Shown: positions 34,830-44,215, numbered from the stretch's first letter. The stretch is DNA of 64,000 nucleotides from Micromonospora sp. HM5-17 (GCF_003762835.1 NZ_RJWA01000002.1:372001-436000), one strand, 5' to 3'. The notes: generated by a model from the letters alone, not told the origin. Numbers and translations are program-made.

Positions 34830-35927
34830 TCAGGCGGTGGCCGCCGGATCGCCGCGCAGGACCTGGTCGACGTCGAAACGGACCGGGCGGTCGAGCTGGT
34901 CGTACGTGCAGGAGCGCGGCTGGCGGTCGGGTCGCCACCGGACGAACTGCGCGGTGTGCCGGAACCGATTCCCCTCCATCGCGTCGTAACCGACCTCGGC
35001 GACCAGCTCGGGGCGGATCGGTTCCCACTCCAGGCTCTTGGTCCCCGTCCACCGGCTCGGCGCGCCCGGGATCCGCTGTGCGCCGGCGTGGTCGCCGTGC
35101 AGCCACGGGTGCGTGGCGGCCACGTCCGCGCCCCGGTACGCCGCCAACTCGTCCAGCAGCTCCCGGCGCCGCCTGGCGGTGAAGGACGCCGACACGCCGA
35201 CGTGGTGGAGCGTCCCCGCCTCGTCGTAGAGCCCGAGCAGCAGCGAGCCGACCACCGGGCCGGACCTGTGCCAGCGGAAGCCGGCCACCACCACGTCCGC
35301 GGTCCGGGTGTGCTTCACCTTGAACATGAGCCGCTTTCCGGGCTCGTACGGGATCTCGGCGGGCTTGGCGACCAGCCCGTCCAGCCCGGCCCCCTCGAAG
35401 ATCTCGAACCAGCGGCGGGCGGTCGCCAGGTCGTTGGTGATCTGGGTGACGTGCACCGGCGGCGCCACCCCGTCGAGCGCCGCCTCGAGCCGGGCCCGGC
35501 GCCGGGCGTACGGCTGGTCGAGCAGTGCCTCGTCGTCGAGGGCGAGCAGGTCGAAGGCGACGAAGTCGGCCGGGGTTGTCTCGGCCAGCAGGGCGACCCG
35601 GGAGGCGGCCGGGTGGATGCGCTGGCTCAGCAGCTCGAAGTCGAGCCGGGGCTGCCCGTCCGGGTTGTTTCGACGGATCACGATCAGCTCGCCGTCGACG
35701 ACGCAGCGGGTCGGCACCTGCGCGCGGGCCTGGGCGACCACCTCGGGGAAGTAGCGGGTCAGGGTCTTGCCGCCCCGGCTGGTCAGCTCGACCTCGTCGC
35801 CGTCCCGGAAGACGATGCAGCGGAAGCCGTCCCACTTCGGCTCGTACGTCATCCCCTCGGCGGTGGGGATCTCCGGGACGCTTCTGGCCAGCATCGGCTC
35901 GACCGGCGGGTTGATCGGCAGTTTCAC
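34830..35927 (-). CDS. ATP-dependent DNA ligase, LigC/LigD-ligase type
   Basis: This 365-aa ligase has the adenylated Lys31 in EPKWDGFR, then TSRGGKTLTRYFPE (motif I region), DGELIV (motif III), VAFDLLALDDE, GLDGLVAKP (motif IV) and MFKVKHTRTADVVV (motif V), followed by an OB fold (about 225-365). It seals nicks after end joining or repair. It is a single ligase module without polymerase or nuclease domains, complementing the freestanding polymerase at 28.3 kb. GTG start. Confidence 0.93.
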   Translation of the reverse strand: MKLPINPPVEPMLARSVPEIPTAEGMTYEPKWDGFRCIVFRDGDEVELTSRGGKTLTRYFPEVVAQARAQVPTRCVVDGELIVIRRNNPDGQPRLDFELLSQRIHPAASRVALLAETTPADFVAFDLLALDDEALLDQPYARRRARLEAALDGVAPPVHVTQITNDLATARRWFEIFEGAGLDGLVAKPAEIPYEPGKRLMFKVKHTRTADVVVAGFRWHRSGPVVGSLLLGLYDEAGTLHHVGVSASFTARRRRELLDELAAYRGADVAATHPWLHGDHAGAQRIPGAPSRWTGTKSLEWEPIRPELVAEVGYDAMEGNRFRHTAQFVRWRPDRQPRSCTYDQLDRPVRFDVDQVLRGDPAATA

Positions 35928-36047
35928 CCGGCCAAGTCAACCAGATCGGCGCCGGCCGGTGGGGCGGCTCGGCCGTCCCAGCCGTCCCGGCCGCCCCAGC
36001 CGTCCCGCGGCAGCCGGGGCGCCGGCGGTGTTTCCGCAGGTCAGGGC

Positions 36048-36067
36048 TATGTTCCCCGCATGCGGGG
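36048..36067 (+). promoter_or_regulatory. -10 box and palindrome over the start codon
   Basis: TATGTT (36048-36053) is followed by six bases and the ATG of the small protein at 36060. The ATG is the exact centre of the 14-bp perfect palindrome CCCCGCATGCGGGG (36054-36067), which in a leaderless mRNA could not pair at its 5' half but in DNA could be a protein site. Confidence 0.5.
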
Positions 36068-36275
36068 ATGGGTGTGTGCCTGCTGCGGACGGTGGCAGGT
36101 GAGTATCGAGCGGATTGGCGGGCGGTACCGGTACCGGCTGGCGTACCGCTACCGCCGGGAGGTCGGCGGGGTGGACGTACTCGGTGAGGTGGGTGACGTC
36201 GCCGCGTTGGAACGGCTGCTGCTGGCGCGTACCCCGGTGACCCTGGCCGACCTGCGGGAACTGCCCGCGGCGTAG
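36060..36275 (+). CDS. Small cytoplasmic protein with CxCC motif
   Basis: This 71-aa protein starts MRGWVCACCGRWQ and continues with a basic, Tyr/Arg-rich strand region (GGRYRYRLAYRYRREVGG) and a C-terminal helix-like part (LERLLLARTPVTLADLRELP). Three clustered Cys residues may bind zinc or iron. I do not recognise a family. High third-position GC and the -10/start geometry support it as a real gene. It converges on the small gene ending at 36384. Confidence 0.6.
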   Translation: MRGWVCACCGRWQVSIERIGGRYRYRLAYRYRREVGGVDVLGEVGDVAALERLLLARTPVTLADLRELPAA

Positions 36276-36294
36276 CGCGGGCCGGTCCTGGGGT

Positions 36295-36353
36295 CGATCG
36301 GCTCACCATCTCGGGACCGAGGTACGCCTCCCCGCGTACCGGTGAGCCGATCG
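36295..36353. terminator. Nested inverted repeats between convergent small genes
   Basis: CGATCGGCTCACC (36295-36307) pairs perfectly with GGTGAGCCGATCG (36341-36353). Between them a second hairpin, GGTACGC (36321-36327) with GCGTACC (36334-36340), can form. The position between two convergent stops suits a bidirectional terminator; the two-level structure is unusual. Confidence 0.6.
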
Positions 36354-36383
36354 GCCCTGGTGCACCTACCGCGCTGGCCGCTG

Positions 36384-36587
36384 CTACAGAGCCTTCGCGA
36401 TCTCCGCCAGCACGTCCTCCGGCACCTCCACCGCGGTCTCGTGCGGCGGGATGTCGAGCTGGGAGAGCGCCTCGGCGTCGGATACCCGCCAGCCCTGCAC
36501 GATGAAGGTGCCCCGGTCGGTGCGGTACAGCGACGGGCAGTTGTTGACCTGTGACTGTGCTGTCTTACGAATGAAGGTGAGCTTCAC
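36384..36587 (-). CDS. Small conserved actinobacterial protein of unknown function
   Basis: This 67-aa protein begins VKLTFIRKTAQSQVNNCPSL and has YRTDRGTFIVQGWRV, then DIPPHETAVEVPEDVLAEI. Similar short proteins in Streptomyces and relatives often sit beside a DUF6879 protein and an XRE-type regulator; neither is present here, so this copy looks solitary. GTG 36587 with GAAAGG seven bases upstream is preferred over the GTG at 36602, which overlaps the AAGGAG. Function unknown. Confidence 0.7.
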   Translation of the reverse strand: MKLTFIRKTAQSQVNNCPSLYRTDRGTFIVQGWRVSDAEALSQLDIPPHETAVEVPEDVLAEIAKAL

Positions 36588-37135
36588 ATTCGTGCCTTTC
36601 ACTCCTTAATGCCGCTTCAGCCCGATGGCTGGCGATCTGTGTTGCATTATGCGGCTATGGGGGGCGGCTGGGCACGGATCACCGCAACGTGTGGGCATGA
36701 ATCTAGCTGAATTCTCATTCATCAACGCGTCGGGTGTGCTCACCGCGCGTGTCGGGTCACTCCGCGGCGTGGCCGGGGCGGCGGAATCCGCCGTCACCCC
36801 CTCGACCCTGGCGGCCGGCGTCGTCGACGCATGACAGCCCGGCCCGGGGTGCCCGGTCGGACCCGGACCACCGGTTGCGGAGCGTGATGCATCACCGGCA
36901 GTTCCGTTGCGGTTCCGGCGGGGCGGTCCGATGGCCGACATGGATGTCACGGAATCGGCACAGCACCGTTTCGCGCCGTTGTCGACGGGGGGGAAAGCGC
37001 TCGTTTCCGGGCATCGCCGCGGATGTCGCCGCCGCCCGCCGTCGTCGGTAGTCCGCCCACCGCGCGGGGCGTTCGTGGCCATCGTGTCTCCGCCCGCCGC
37101 CGGCGTTCGTCGCGTGCCGGCGCCGGTCGCGGGGG
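36588..37135. other. Intergenic region with an AT-rich patch
   Basis: About 550 bp without a convincing gene. 36600-36740 is notably AT-rich for this genome and contains the inverted repeat TGAAT (36699-36703) with ATTCA (36717-36721). A + strand frame from ATG 36696 (MNLAEFSFINASGVL) to 36834 is possible but weak. The rest is the upstream region of the small gene and the 3' flank of the GST gene. Confidence 0.4.
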
Positions 37136-38167
<1,032 letters not shown>

Positions 38168-38346
38168 GCCACCATCGTCGCCCAACCGATCGACCGGCGC
38201 GCCAGGAGGCGGGCGGGTTCCGGGCCCCGGCACCTCGGGCCCGGGTGAGGGCGGCGCGCCGGCTCGCCACCGCCGAAGGGTGGCTCGGGACCCCGCGGGG
38301 CCGGTGCCCCGTCCGGGAGGCTCGCGACCGGTGGGCGCGGGGGTGC

Positions 38347-39267
38347 TCAGTACCGGGCGAAGGACCGGAGCGGCATCCGGGGCCCGAACCGGGGGGCCTG
38401 CCGCCCGTCGACCTCCAGGAGCAGGCAGACCCGGCCCCGGTGGCCCCGGAACGGCTCCAGCAACGCCAGCATCCGGGCGTCGTCGCCGCGTACCTCGCCG
38501 GCCAGGGCCCAGGCGACCGTGTTCGGGATGTGGCGGTCACCCACGCTCACCGCGTCCGGGTCGCCGAAGACGGTCCGGACCACCTCCGCCGCCGTCCACG
38601 GGCCGATCCCGGCGATCGCGGTCATCCGGCGGGTCGCCTCCGCGGCGTCGGCGCAGCGTTCCAGCCGGCCCGCCTCGGCCGCCGCCCGGCGCAGCGTCTC
38701 GGCGCGCCGCTGTTCCACGCCGAATGGATGAAAGACCCAGTACGGCGCGGCGGCGATCACCTCAGGATCGGGCGGCGTCCAGAGCTTGGGTATCGGGCCA
38801 GGCGCCGGTGCCCCGAAGTGCCGCACCGTCGCCGCGTACGCCCGGTACGCCTCCTTGCCGGTCACCTTCTGCTCCAGGATCGCCCGGAGCAGCCGGGGGA
38901 AGAGGCAGCCGGTCGCCGGCAGCCGAAGTCCGCGGTACACGCGGGCCAGCCGCGCCACCACCGGGTGCCCGGCGGCGAGTTCGGCGAAGCCGCTGACGTC
39001 GTCGCGGAGCCCCGCCACGGCGTCGGCGTGCTCGACCACCCAGTCGGCGCCCGGTCCGTGCCCCTCGGCCACCAGGTCGGCACCGACCCGGCGGAGCCCG
39101 AGCGTCCCCGGCCCCTCCGGGGTGCGGGTCGCCCACCAGAAGGTCCCGTCGACGAACCGGGCGCACGGGTCGTGCATCCCCATCGCCAGCAGTCGCAGGG
39201 AGCCGGCCAGGTGGTAGCCGGCCGGCGGGTGCAGTACCCGTCTCGCCGTCGGCCCCGTTCCGGTCAC
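38347..39267 (-). CDS. HhH-GPD DNA glycosylase, AlkA-like
   Basis: This protein of about 306 aa has an N-terminal AlkA-like beta domain, then the glycosylase core FPRLLRAILEQKVTGKEAYRAY, the helix-hairpin-helix MTAIAGIGPWTAAEVV and the catalytic Asp in AVSVGDRHIPN. It removes alkylated bases, chiefly 3-methyladenine, starting base excision repair. The start is uncertain: GTG 39267 is chosen because codons upstream look non-coding, although the frame is open to 39414. Confidence 0.85.
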   Translation of the reverse strand: MTGTGPTARRVLHPPAGYHLAGSLRLLAMGMHDPCARFVDGTFWWATRTPEGPGTLGLRRVGADLVAEGHGPGADWVVEHADAVAGLRDDVSGFAELAAGHPVVARLARVYRGLRLPATGCLFPRLLRAILEQKVTGKEAYRAYAATVRHFGAPAPGPIPKLWTPPDPEVIAAAPYWVFHPFGVEQRRAETLRRAAAEAGRLERCADAAEATRRMTAIAGIGPWTAAEVVRTVFGDPDAVSVGDRHIPNTVAWALAGEVRGDDARMLALLEPFRGHRGRVCLLLEVDGRQAPRFGPRMPLRSFARY

Positions 39268-39464
39268 CCGGACACTCTGCCACGTAGGCCCGGACACCGA
39301 GGACGCGGAGCCGGCCCGGGCGGCGGTGCCGTGCCGCGTCGCCGGAGACGCGGACGGCGACGTCTGGTCAGCCGCCCCACCGTGGACCAGCGATGGCGTG
39401 CCGGAGCCGGGCAACGCCGGACGCCGGCCGAGTGCCGGATCCGGCCCGGGCGCGGTGTCGACGG

Positions 39465-39502
39465 CACCGCGTTCTCTGGTGTGTCACCACCGCGTTCTCT
39501 GG
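39465..39502. repeat. 15-bp direct repeat
   Basis: CACCGCGTTCTCTGG occurs at 39465-39479 and again at 39488-39502, 23 bp apart, upstream of the glycosylase gene and downstream of the 39599 gene terminator. It could be a pair of regulator half-sites or a short duplication. Confidence 0.55.
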
Positions 39503-39514
39503 CGTCGACGCGGA

Positions 39515-39549
39515 ACGGCACCGGGACGCGTCGTGCGTCCCGGTGCCGT
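39515..39549. terminator. 15-bp perfect hairpin after the membrane-anchored protein gene
   Basis: 39515-39529 pairs perfectly with 39535-39549 around a GTCGT loop, 50 bp beyond the stop of the minus-strand gene at 39599. It is a strong candidate intrinsic terminator. Confidence 0.7.
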
Positions 39550-39598
39550 CCACCCGAGTCGACCGGTCCCGAGGTACCGGGGTCTCGGTCGGGGCGGA

Positions 39599-40594
39599 TC
39601 ACCGGACGGTGATCCGGACCACGTCGAACGCCGGGATCTGGTTGGCGCGAGCCATCATCGGCACCCGGTGCGAACCGTCCCCCGCCCACACCGCGCACTG
39701 CGCCACGCCTCGCTGGGTGAGGCCCGGCACGGTCACCGTCACCGTGTCCGGTTCGACACCACCCCGGCCATCCTCGGTCGCGACGAAGAAGGCCGGGGCC
39801 GGGGCCGGGTCGGGCGCGGTACGGCTACTGGTCAGCATCCGGCAGGCGGAGTGGAAGTGGCCGCGGACGATGCCGTCCTCGTTCAGGAAGGAGCTCTCCT
39901 TGTAGTAGCCGCCCTGCGCTGCCGGCAGGAACCGGTCGCGGACCAGGTTGCGGGTACTGACCCGGAGCGTGAACTGCTGGTTCCGGCGTACCGTCTGCGG
40001 CGCAGAGACGATCAGCAGGGAGGGGTTGTCCTCGGGGGCGGCCACCTCGCCGAACGCCGTGCTGACGCAGCGCTCGCCGTTCTGGAAGCCGTCGTGGGCC
40101 GGCAGGTCACTGCCGGAGCAGTCGGCGCCGAGCGGTTCGAGCGGGGCCGGATTGCCGGGCGCGGCAGGCGACGACGTTCCGGGGCTGGGTGTGCAGGTGC
40201 CGTCGCCGGGCCGCCCACCCCGGCCTCGCTGGCCGAGCGTGCCCGGCTGCTGCCCGTCACCGGGGTGCTGGAGTGCGCCGTGGTCGTGGTACGACTGGGT
40301 CGCCGGGCTGGCCGCGGTTCCCGGGTTGCTGGCCGTCGTGGACGGTGCCGGCGCGGCCGCGGCCGGGTCCGCCCCGGCATCCGAGCTCGCCGCGGATGGT
40401 GTGGTGGCGGGGGCGCTCGCGGTGGGACACGATTTGGCCTTTGGCGGGCGACGCCAGGTGCCGGCGTTGGAGACCTGGGTGACCGCGACGATCGCGCCGA
40501 AGACGCCCAGCGTGGCGAGTACGGCGATCAGACGCTTGTTGCGGGGTGGACGATTCGAGCGCCGTCGCGAGGAGCGGACAGGGGTGTCCTTCAC
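39599..40594 (-). CDS. Membrane-anchored conserved secreted protein
   Basis: This 331-aa protein has a basic N-terminus (residues 1-22), one TM or uncleaved signal (about 22-42), a low-complexity Pro/Ala/Ser/Thr/Gly linker (50-150) and a conserved C-terminal domain (about 150-331). This domain has LLIVSAPQTVRRNQQFTLRV, STRNLVRDRFL, GYYKESSFLNEDG, GHFHSACRML and a final AGDGSHRVPMMARANQIPAFD. It has four Cys in the outside domain. I recall similar secreted actinobacterial proteins without known function. GTG start with GAGG at about nine bases. A long AT-rich promoter region lies upstream. Confidence 0.8.
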   Translation of the reverse strand: MKDTPVRSSRRRSNRPPRNKRLIAVLATLGVFGAIVAVTQVSNAGTWRRPPKAKSCPTASAPATTPSAASSDAGADPAAAAPAPSTTASNPGTAASPATQSYHDHGALQHPGDGQQPGTLGQRGRGGRPGDGTCTPSPGTSSPAAPGNPAPLEPLGADCSGSDLPAHDGFQNGERCVSTAFGEVAAPEDNPSLLIVSAPQTVRRNQQFTLRVSTRNLVRDRFLPAAQGGYYKESSFLNEDGIVRGHFHSACRMLTSSRTAPDPAPAPAFFVATEDGRGGVEPDTVTVTVPGLTQRGVAQCAVWAGDGSHRVPMMARANQIPAFDVVRITVR

Positions 40595-40639
40595 GGGGTG
40601 CCACCTCTTCCTGAGGAGGGTTGGTCGCGCAAGGTCGGT

Positions 40640-40864
40640 TCAGTGAGACCTGGCGGGGAGGCCGACGGCCAGGGGGAGCCGGCGACCGGGACAGGATGCG
40701 GAGCGCGGCGCCGTCCGGGACGGCGGGCGGAGATCCGTGCGTCGACCGGCGGGTCGGGGGGCGGCCGGACCGCTGTCTCGGCGGTCGACGAGCCGGCCGA
40801 CCGACTGGCGGCGGAGCCGGTGACGGTCACGGTCGTGGGCCGCCGCCCCGAACGTCGTCACCAT
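40640..40864 (-). CDS. Possible small Arg/Pro-rich ORF in the leader
   Basis: A 74-codon frame begins at ATG 40864 (MVTTFGAAAHDRDRHRLRR) after GGAAAGGCAGGAAG, a good ribosome-site context, and ends 46 bp before the next gene. Composition is Arg/Pro-rich and no family is recognised. It could be a leader peptide, or the stretch may be untranslated 5' sequence of the 39599 gene. Confidence 0.3.
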   Translation of the reverse strand: MVTTFGAAAHDRDRHRLRRQSVGRLVDRRDSGPAAPRPAGRRTDLRPPSRTAPRSASCPGRRLPLAVGLPARSH

Positions 40865-41645
40865 CTTCCTGCCTTTCCAACAATCGACGGGCAACGCTGC
40901 GGAAAACCTACGGAGCGCGTTGGTGGAGAGTCAAACCACGGTCACCGAGATAGGAATTTCTTAGGGTCCACTTAAAGGAGATTTATATTTTCGGCCCGGC
41001 CTGTCGCGGCGCCGCTGCTCGCTGGTGCCGGCCGGTGCCCACGGCTGCCCCGCGTCGTTCCACCGCGGGTACGTCCCGCGGGACCGCGGCCGGTCACGTC
41101 CCGAACGATCGGGTTGCTTCCCGGGTGGACGTCCCCCGCGGGATCACCCCGGCGCGGACGTCGCCGGGTTACCGCCGCCGTGGCGCCGCGGGGGCGGCGC
41201 GGCGTGGGCCGTCCGCGTCAGGAGAGCGCCCGCTGGATGGCACCGGGCGTCGCTGGTGCTCCCGCGTCGTGATCCGGCCGCGCCGCCGCGCGCGTCGCGA
41301 TGCGGTCGCCCCGCCGCGGCGCCATCCCACCCGGGGCCGAGGCCTGCCTTCGGGTGAGGCGGCGGGTCCGGCCGGTGGCGGCGGGCCGCCGGGCGCGGGG
41401 CACCGGCCCACCGACCGACGCCGCCCGGACGGCCTGCGGCGAAATGGGGGATTGGCAATTCGGCGCCGAATTGCTGTCGGGGTCGTCGGTGTGATTATGA
41501 TGGGACCCGCCGCGCTCCGATGTTGTGGACCGGCGCGGTCGGCGCAGAATCGCCGACGACAATTGTTCGGTTCGTGATTGCCGTGGCACGTTCCGTCCGG
41601 ACGGGAAACTCCGTCATCGTCGTACCCCGGTCCGCGCCGCCGGGG
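40865..41645. other. 780-bp intergenic region with AT-rich promoter patch
   Basis: 40910-41000 is markedly AT-rich (CTTAAAGGAGATTTATATTT) in a 72% GC genome and is the likely promoter zone for the minus-strand gene(s) ending at 39599. 41040-41460 holds only GC-rich sequence with scattered palindromes such as CGTCCCGCGGGAC near 41069; no frame has a start, ribosome site and composition I would defend. Confidence 0.5.
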
Positions 41646-42407
41646 TCAGAGCGGCACGGTCACCAGCGGTGTGGTGTCCCCGCCCTCACCGATCTCCTCC
41701 ACCTGGATCCGGCTGATCCGGTCTCGGGGGGTGGCGGTGGCGGCCTGGAGCGTCAGCGGCTGTGGCTGGGCGCTGGTGCCGTACCCGGCGAGCGGCACCG
41801 ACCAGCTCGAGACCGCCTCGGGTGGTCCGGACTCCGGCACGATCACGAGCCGGCAGACCCGCGGCCCGGTCAGATTGCTCAGCACCACGGAGATCCGGGT
41901 GCCGAACGGGCGGGCCTCCATGACGAACTCGGCGTGTACCCCGGAGACGGGGTCGTCGGCCTGCCGGCGCTCGCCGTCGGACGCCCCCGGGCCGGGCCGG
42001 CCGCTCACCCAGGGGCCGGGCGAGCCGGGGCTGGCGCCCGGCGGGCGCGCGGTGAGGTCCGGGCCATCCAGCCGGGTGCCGACGACGAGCCCCAGCCCGG
42101 TCAGCATCGCCAGGAGTACGACCCCGGCCGCCAGGGTGTAGAGCCGCCGGTTGCGGGCGCGGCGGCGCTCCTCGCCGACCGCGGCCAGCATCCGATCAAG
42201 GAGGACGCCCTCCGCGTCCGACCGCTCGACCCAGGCGAGGTCGCGACCGTCCACGTCGGAGAGAAGCTCCACCACCGGCAGCAGCGACTCCAGCTCGGTG
42301 GCGCAGGACGGGCAGTCGGCCAGATGCTCCTCGAAGCGGGCGGTGTCCCGCTCGTCCAGCACGCCCAGCGCGTACGACGCGACGTCCCGGTGAACCTCGC
42401 CAGTCAT
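41646..42407 (-). CDS. Anti-sigma factor, zinc-binding (RskA-like)
   Basis: This 253-aa membrane protein has an N-terminal anti-sigma domain with the ZAS-type motif His28-x3-Cys32-x2-Cys35 (EEHLADCPSC) plus His6, one TM at about 88-113 and an extracytoplasmic RskA-like C-terminal domain (VFSNLT-type strands: ISVVLSNLTGPRVCRLVIVP). It would hold the co-encoded sigma factor at the membrane until a redox or envelope signal releases it. Start overlaps the sigma stop (ATGA). Confidence 0.9.
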   Translation of the reverse strand: MTGEVHRDVASYALGVLDERDTARFEEHLADCPSCATELESLLPVVELLSDVDGRDLAWVERSDAEGVLLDRMLAAVGEERRRARNRRLYTLAAGVVLLAMLTGLGLVVGTRLDGPDLTARPPGASPGSPGPWVSGRPGPGASDGERRQADDPVSGVHAEFVMEARPFGTRISVVLSNLTGPRVCRLVIVPESGPPEAVSSWSVPLAGYGTSAQPQPLTLQAATATPRDRISRIQVEEIGEGGDTTPLVTVPL

Positions 42408-42964
42408 TCGGTCACCCCCCGCTCCTGGAGGGCGGCGCGTAGTGCGCGGAGCGCGTAGTAGACCCGGGACTTGGCCGTTCCGAGCGGCAGCCCCAGCTCG
42501 GCCGCGGCCTCCGGCACCGTCCGCCCCTGGAAGTACGTCGCCACCAGCACCTCGCGGTGCGGCTGGCTCAGCGTCCGTAGCGCGTCCGTGACCGTCATCG
42601 TCCGCAGAACCCGGTCGGTGGCGTCCGATTCGGCGAATCCGTCCAGGTCGCGGTCGTACGTCTCGGCTGGCCGGGCCTGCTCGCTGCGGTGGTCGTCGAT
42701 CACGATCCGACGGGCGACGGTGACCAGCCAGGGGCGCAGGGACGCATGGCCGCCGGCCCTGAGCCGGTCCGCGTTGCGCCAGGCCCGCAGCAGGGTCTCC
42801 TGCACCACGTCCTCGGCCCGTTGGCGGTCCCCGCCGGTCAGCCGCAGCACGAACATCAGCAGGGGCTTGGCATGTTCCTCGTACAGCAACCGGACGAGTT
42901 CGTCGGAGTTCCGGTTCTCGGTCGGCGCTGCGTGGTGGCGGCCGGCAGCCGGTCGCGACGTCAC
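42404..42964 (-). CDS. ECF sigma factor
   Basis: This 186-aa sigma-70 family protein has region 2 (SDELVRLLYEEHAKPLLMFV, GDRQRAEDVVQETLLRAWRN, RPWLVTVARRIVIDDHRSE) and region 4 (ALRTLSQPHREVLVATYFQG, VPEAAAELGLPLGTAKSRVY). The layout and the adjacent RskA-like anti-sigma gene recall SigL-type ECFs. GTG 42964 is taken as the start because residues upstream do not look conserved. Targets may include the membrane-anchored protein gene at 39.6 kb, which is inference from proximity. Confidence 0.9.
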   Translation of the reverse strand: MTSRPAAGRHHAAPTENRNSDELVRLLYEEHAKPLLMFVLRLTGGDRQRAEDVVQETLLRAWRNADRLRAGGHASLRPWLVTVARRIVIDDHRSEQARPAETYDRDLDGFAESDATDRVLRTMTVTDALRTLSQPHREVLVATYFQGRTVPEAAAELGLPLGTAKSRVYYALRALRAALQERGVTE

Positions 42965-43122
42965 CGGCCCATCATTCCGATCCACGGGCCGCGCGTCGAG
43001 ACCTTTGCGGTACCGAATTGGTCGGCGTTGCGCGGTGGCACACAGTCGCCCCGGCATGACCCGCTCGCCGTGCCACCCGCCGGCCACCGCCTGCATCGCA
43101 CCCTCACCCTCCGTATCGACGT

Positions 43123-43162
43123 CCTCCACCGGCCCGACCGTTCGCGGTCGGGCCGGTGGAGG
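43123..43162. terminator. 18-bp perfect hairpin with TTCG loop
   Basis: 43123-43140 pairs perfectly with 43145-43162 around TTCG, an exceptionally stable tetraloop. It lies 190 bp beyond the methyltransferase stop (43352) and upstream of the sigma gene, so it should stop transcription from the 44-51 kb operon region from entering the sigma operon. Confidence 0.75.
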
Positions 43163-43351
43163 TACCACCGTTCGATACGGACGCCGGCCCGCCACGGATC
43201 AACGGCGGACCGGACCGACGCGACCAGTGGCGCCGCACCACCACCCGGCTCCGGGGATGGCGTGCGGCACGTACCGCGCCAGGGAACGCCCGCCGCCCGA
43301 CCGGCGTGGGCGACGAACTCAGCGCCCCACGGGGAGGCGCGGGCGACCGGA

Positions 43352-44203
43352 TCAGCGTCCCAGCAGCCCCGACGGTGGGGGCGCCGACGGGCGGGCCCGG
43401 GCGTCGTCGACCACCCGTGCCCCGCCCGCGAAACGGTCGAGTTCGGCACCGTGCAGCACCCGACCCGGAAACCAGTCGCCGGCGACCCGCCGGGTCAGCT
43501 CGGCGACCGGCGGCGCGGTCCGGCCGGCGACCAGCACCAGGTTGCCGTACCGCCGGCCGCGCAGCACCGCCGAGTCGGCGACGAGGCAGCCCTCCGGCAG
43601 CACGGACCGCACCGTGGCGACCTGGGCCCGGGCGTGCCGCAGCGGTGGGCCGTCCGCGATGTTCACCAGGTAGGTGCCGGCCGGCCGGAGCACCCGGGCC
43701 GCCTCGGCGGCGAACTCCACCGAGGTCAGGTGCGCGGGAGTCCGGGCACCGGCGAAGACGTCCGCCACGATCAGGTCGTACGTGGCGTCGCGGTAGGTGG
43801 CCAGGACCTCCCGGGCGTCGCCCACCCGGACCCGCAGCCCGGGATCGGCCGGCCAGGGCAGCTCGCGGCGGACGAGCTCGACCAGGGCCGCGTCGACCTC
43901 CACCACCCGCTGTGTCGAGCCCGGCCGGGTCGCCGAGACGTACCGGGGGAGGGTCAGGGCCCCGCCACCCAGGTGCAGCACCCGCAGCGGCTCCCCGGCG
44001 GGTGCGGCGAGGTCGACGACGATCGCCATCCGGCGGACGTACTCGAACTCGAGGTGGGTCGGGTCGGTCAGGTCGACGTGCGACTGCGGCGCGCCGTCGA
44101 CCAGCAGGGTGTAGGCGTGCGGCCGGTCCGGGTCCGGTGCCAGCTCGGCCAGACCGCTGTCGACCCGCGCCGCGATCAGGTCCGTCCGCCGCCTCCGCCC
44201 CAC
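43352..44203 (-). CDS. Spermidine synthase-like SAM methyltransferase
   Basis: This 283-aa protein has a short beta-rich N-terminus (YTLLVDGAPQSHVDLTDPTH) and a Rossmann methyltransferase core: LRVLHLGGGALTLPRYV (motif I), QRVVEVDAALVELVR (motif II) and VRVGDAREVLATYRDATYDLIVADVF. This is the polyamine-synthase-like fold, but polyamine-binding residues are not evident and many actinobacterial homologues are uncharacterised. The start GTG 44203 has TACACT six bases upstream; a TTG at 44251 with GGGAG is an alternative. Confidence 0.82.
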   Translation of the reverse strand: MGRRRRTDLIAARVDSGLAELAPDPDRPHAYTLLVDGAPQSHVDLTDPTHLEFEYVRRMAIVVDLAAPAGEPLRVLHLGGGALTLPRYVSATRPGSTQRVVEVDAALVELVRRELPWPADPGLRVRVGDAREVLATYRDATYDLIVADVFAGARTPAHLTSVEFAAEAARVLRPAGTYLVNIADGPPLRHARAQVATVRSVLPEGCLVADSAVLRGRRYGNLVLVAGRTAPPVAELTRRVAGDWFPGRVLHGAELDRFAGGARVVDDARARPSAPPPSGLLGR

Positions 44204-44209
44204 CGGCCA

Positions 44210-44215
44210 AGTGTA
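44210..44215 (-). promoter_or_regulatory. -10 box of leaderless methyltransferase transcript
   Basis: TACACT on the minus strand, six bases before GTG 44203. It supports the shorter start and separates this gene from the nurA operon. Confidence 0.45.

Noticed and set aside
36696-36834. Small + strand frame starting MNLAEFSFINASGVL
   Set aside because: There is no clear ribosome site or homology, and codon use after residue 20 is weak. It is mentioned in the intergenic entry only.
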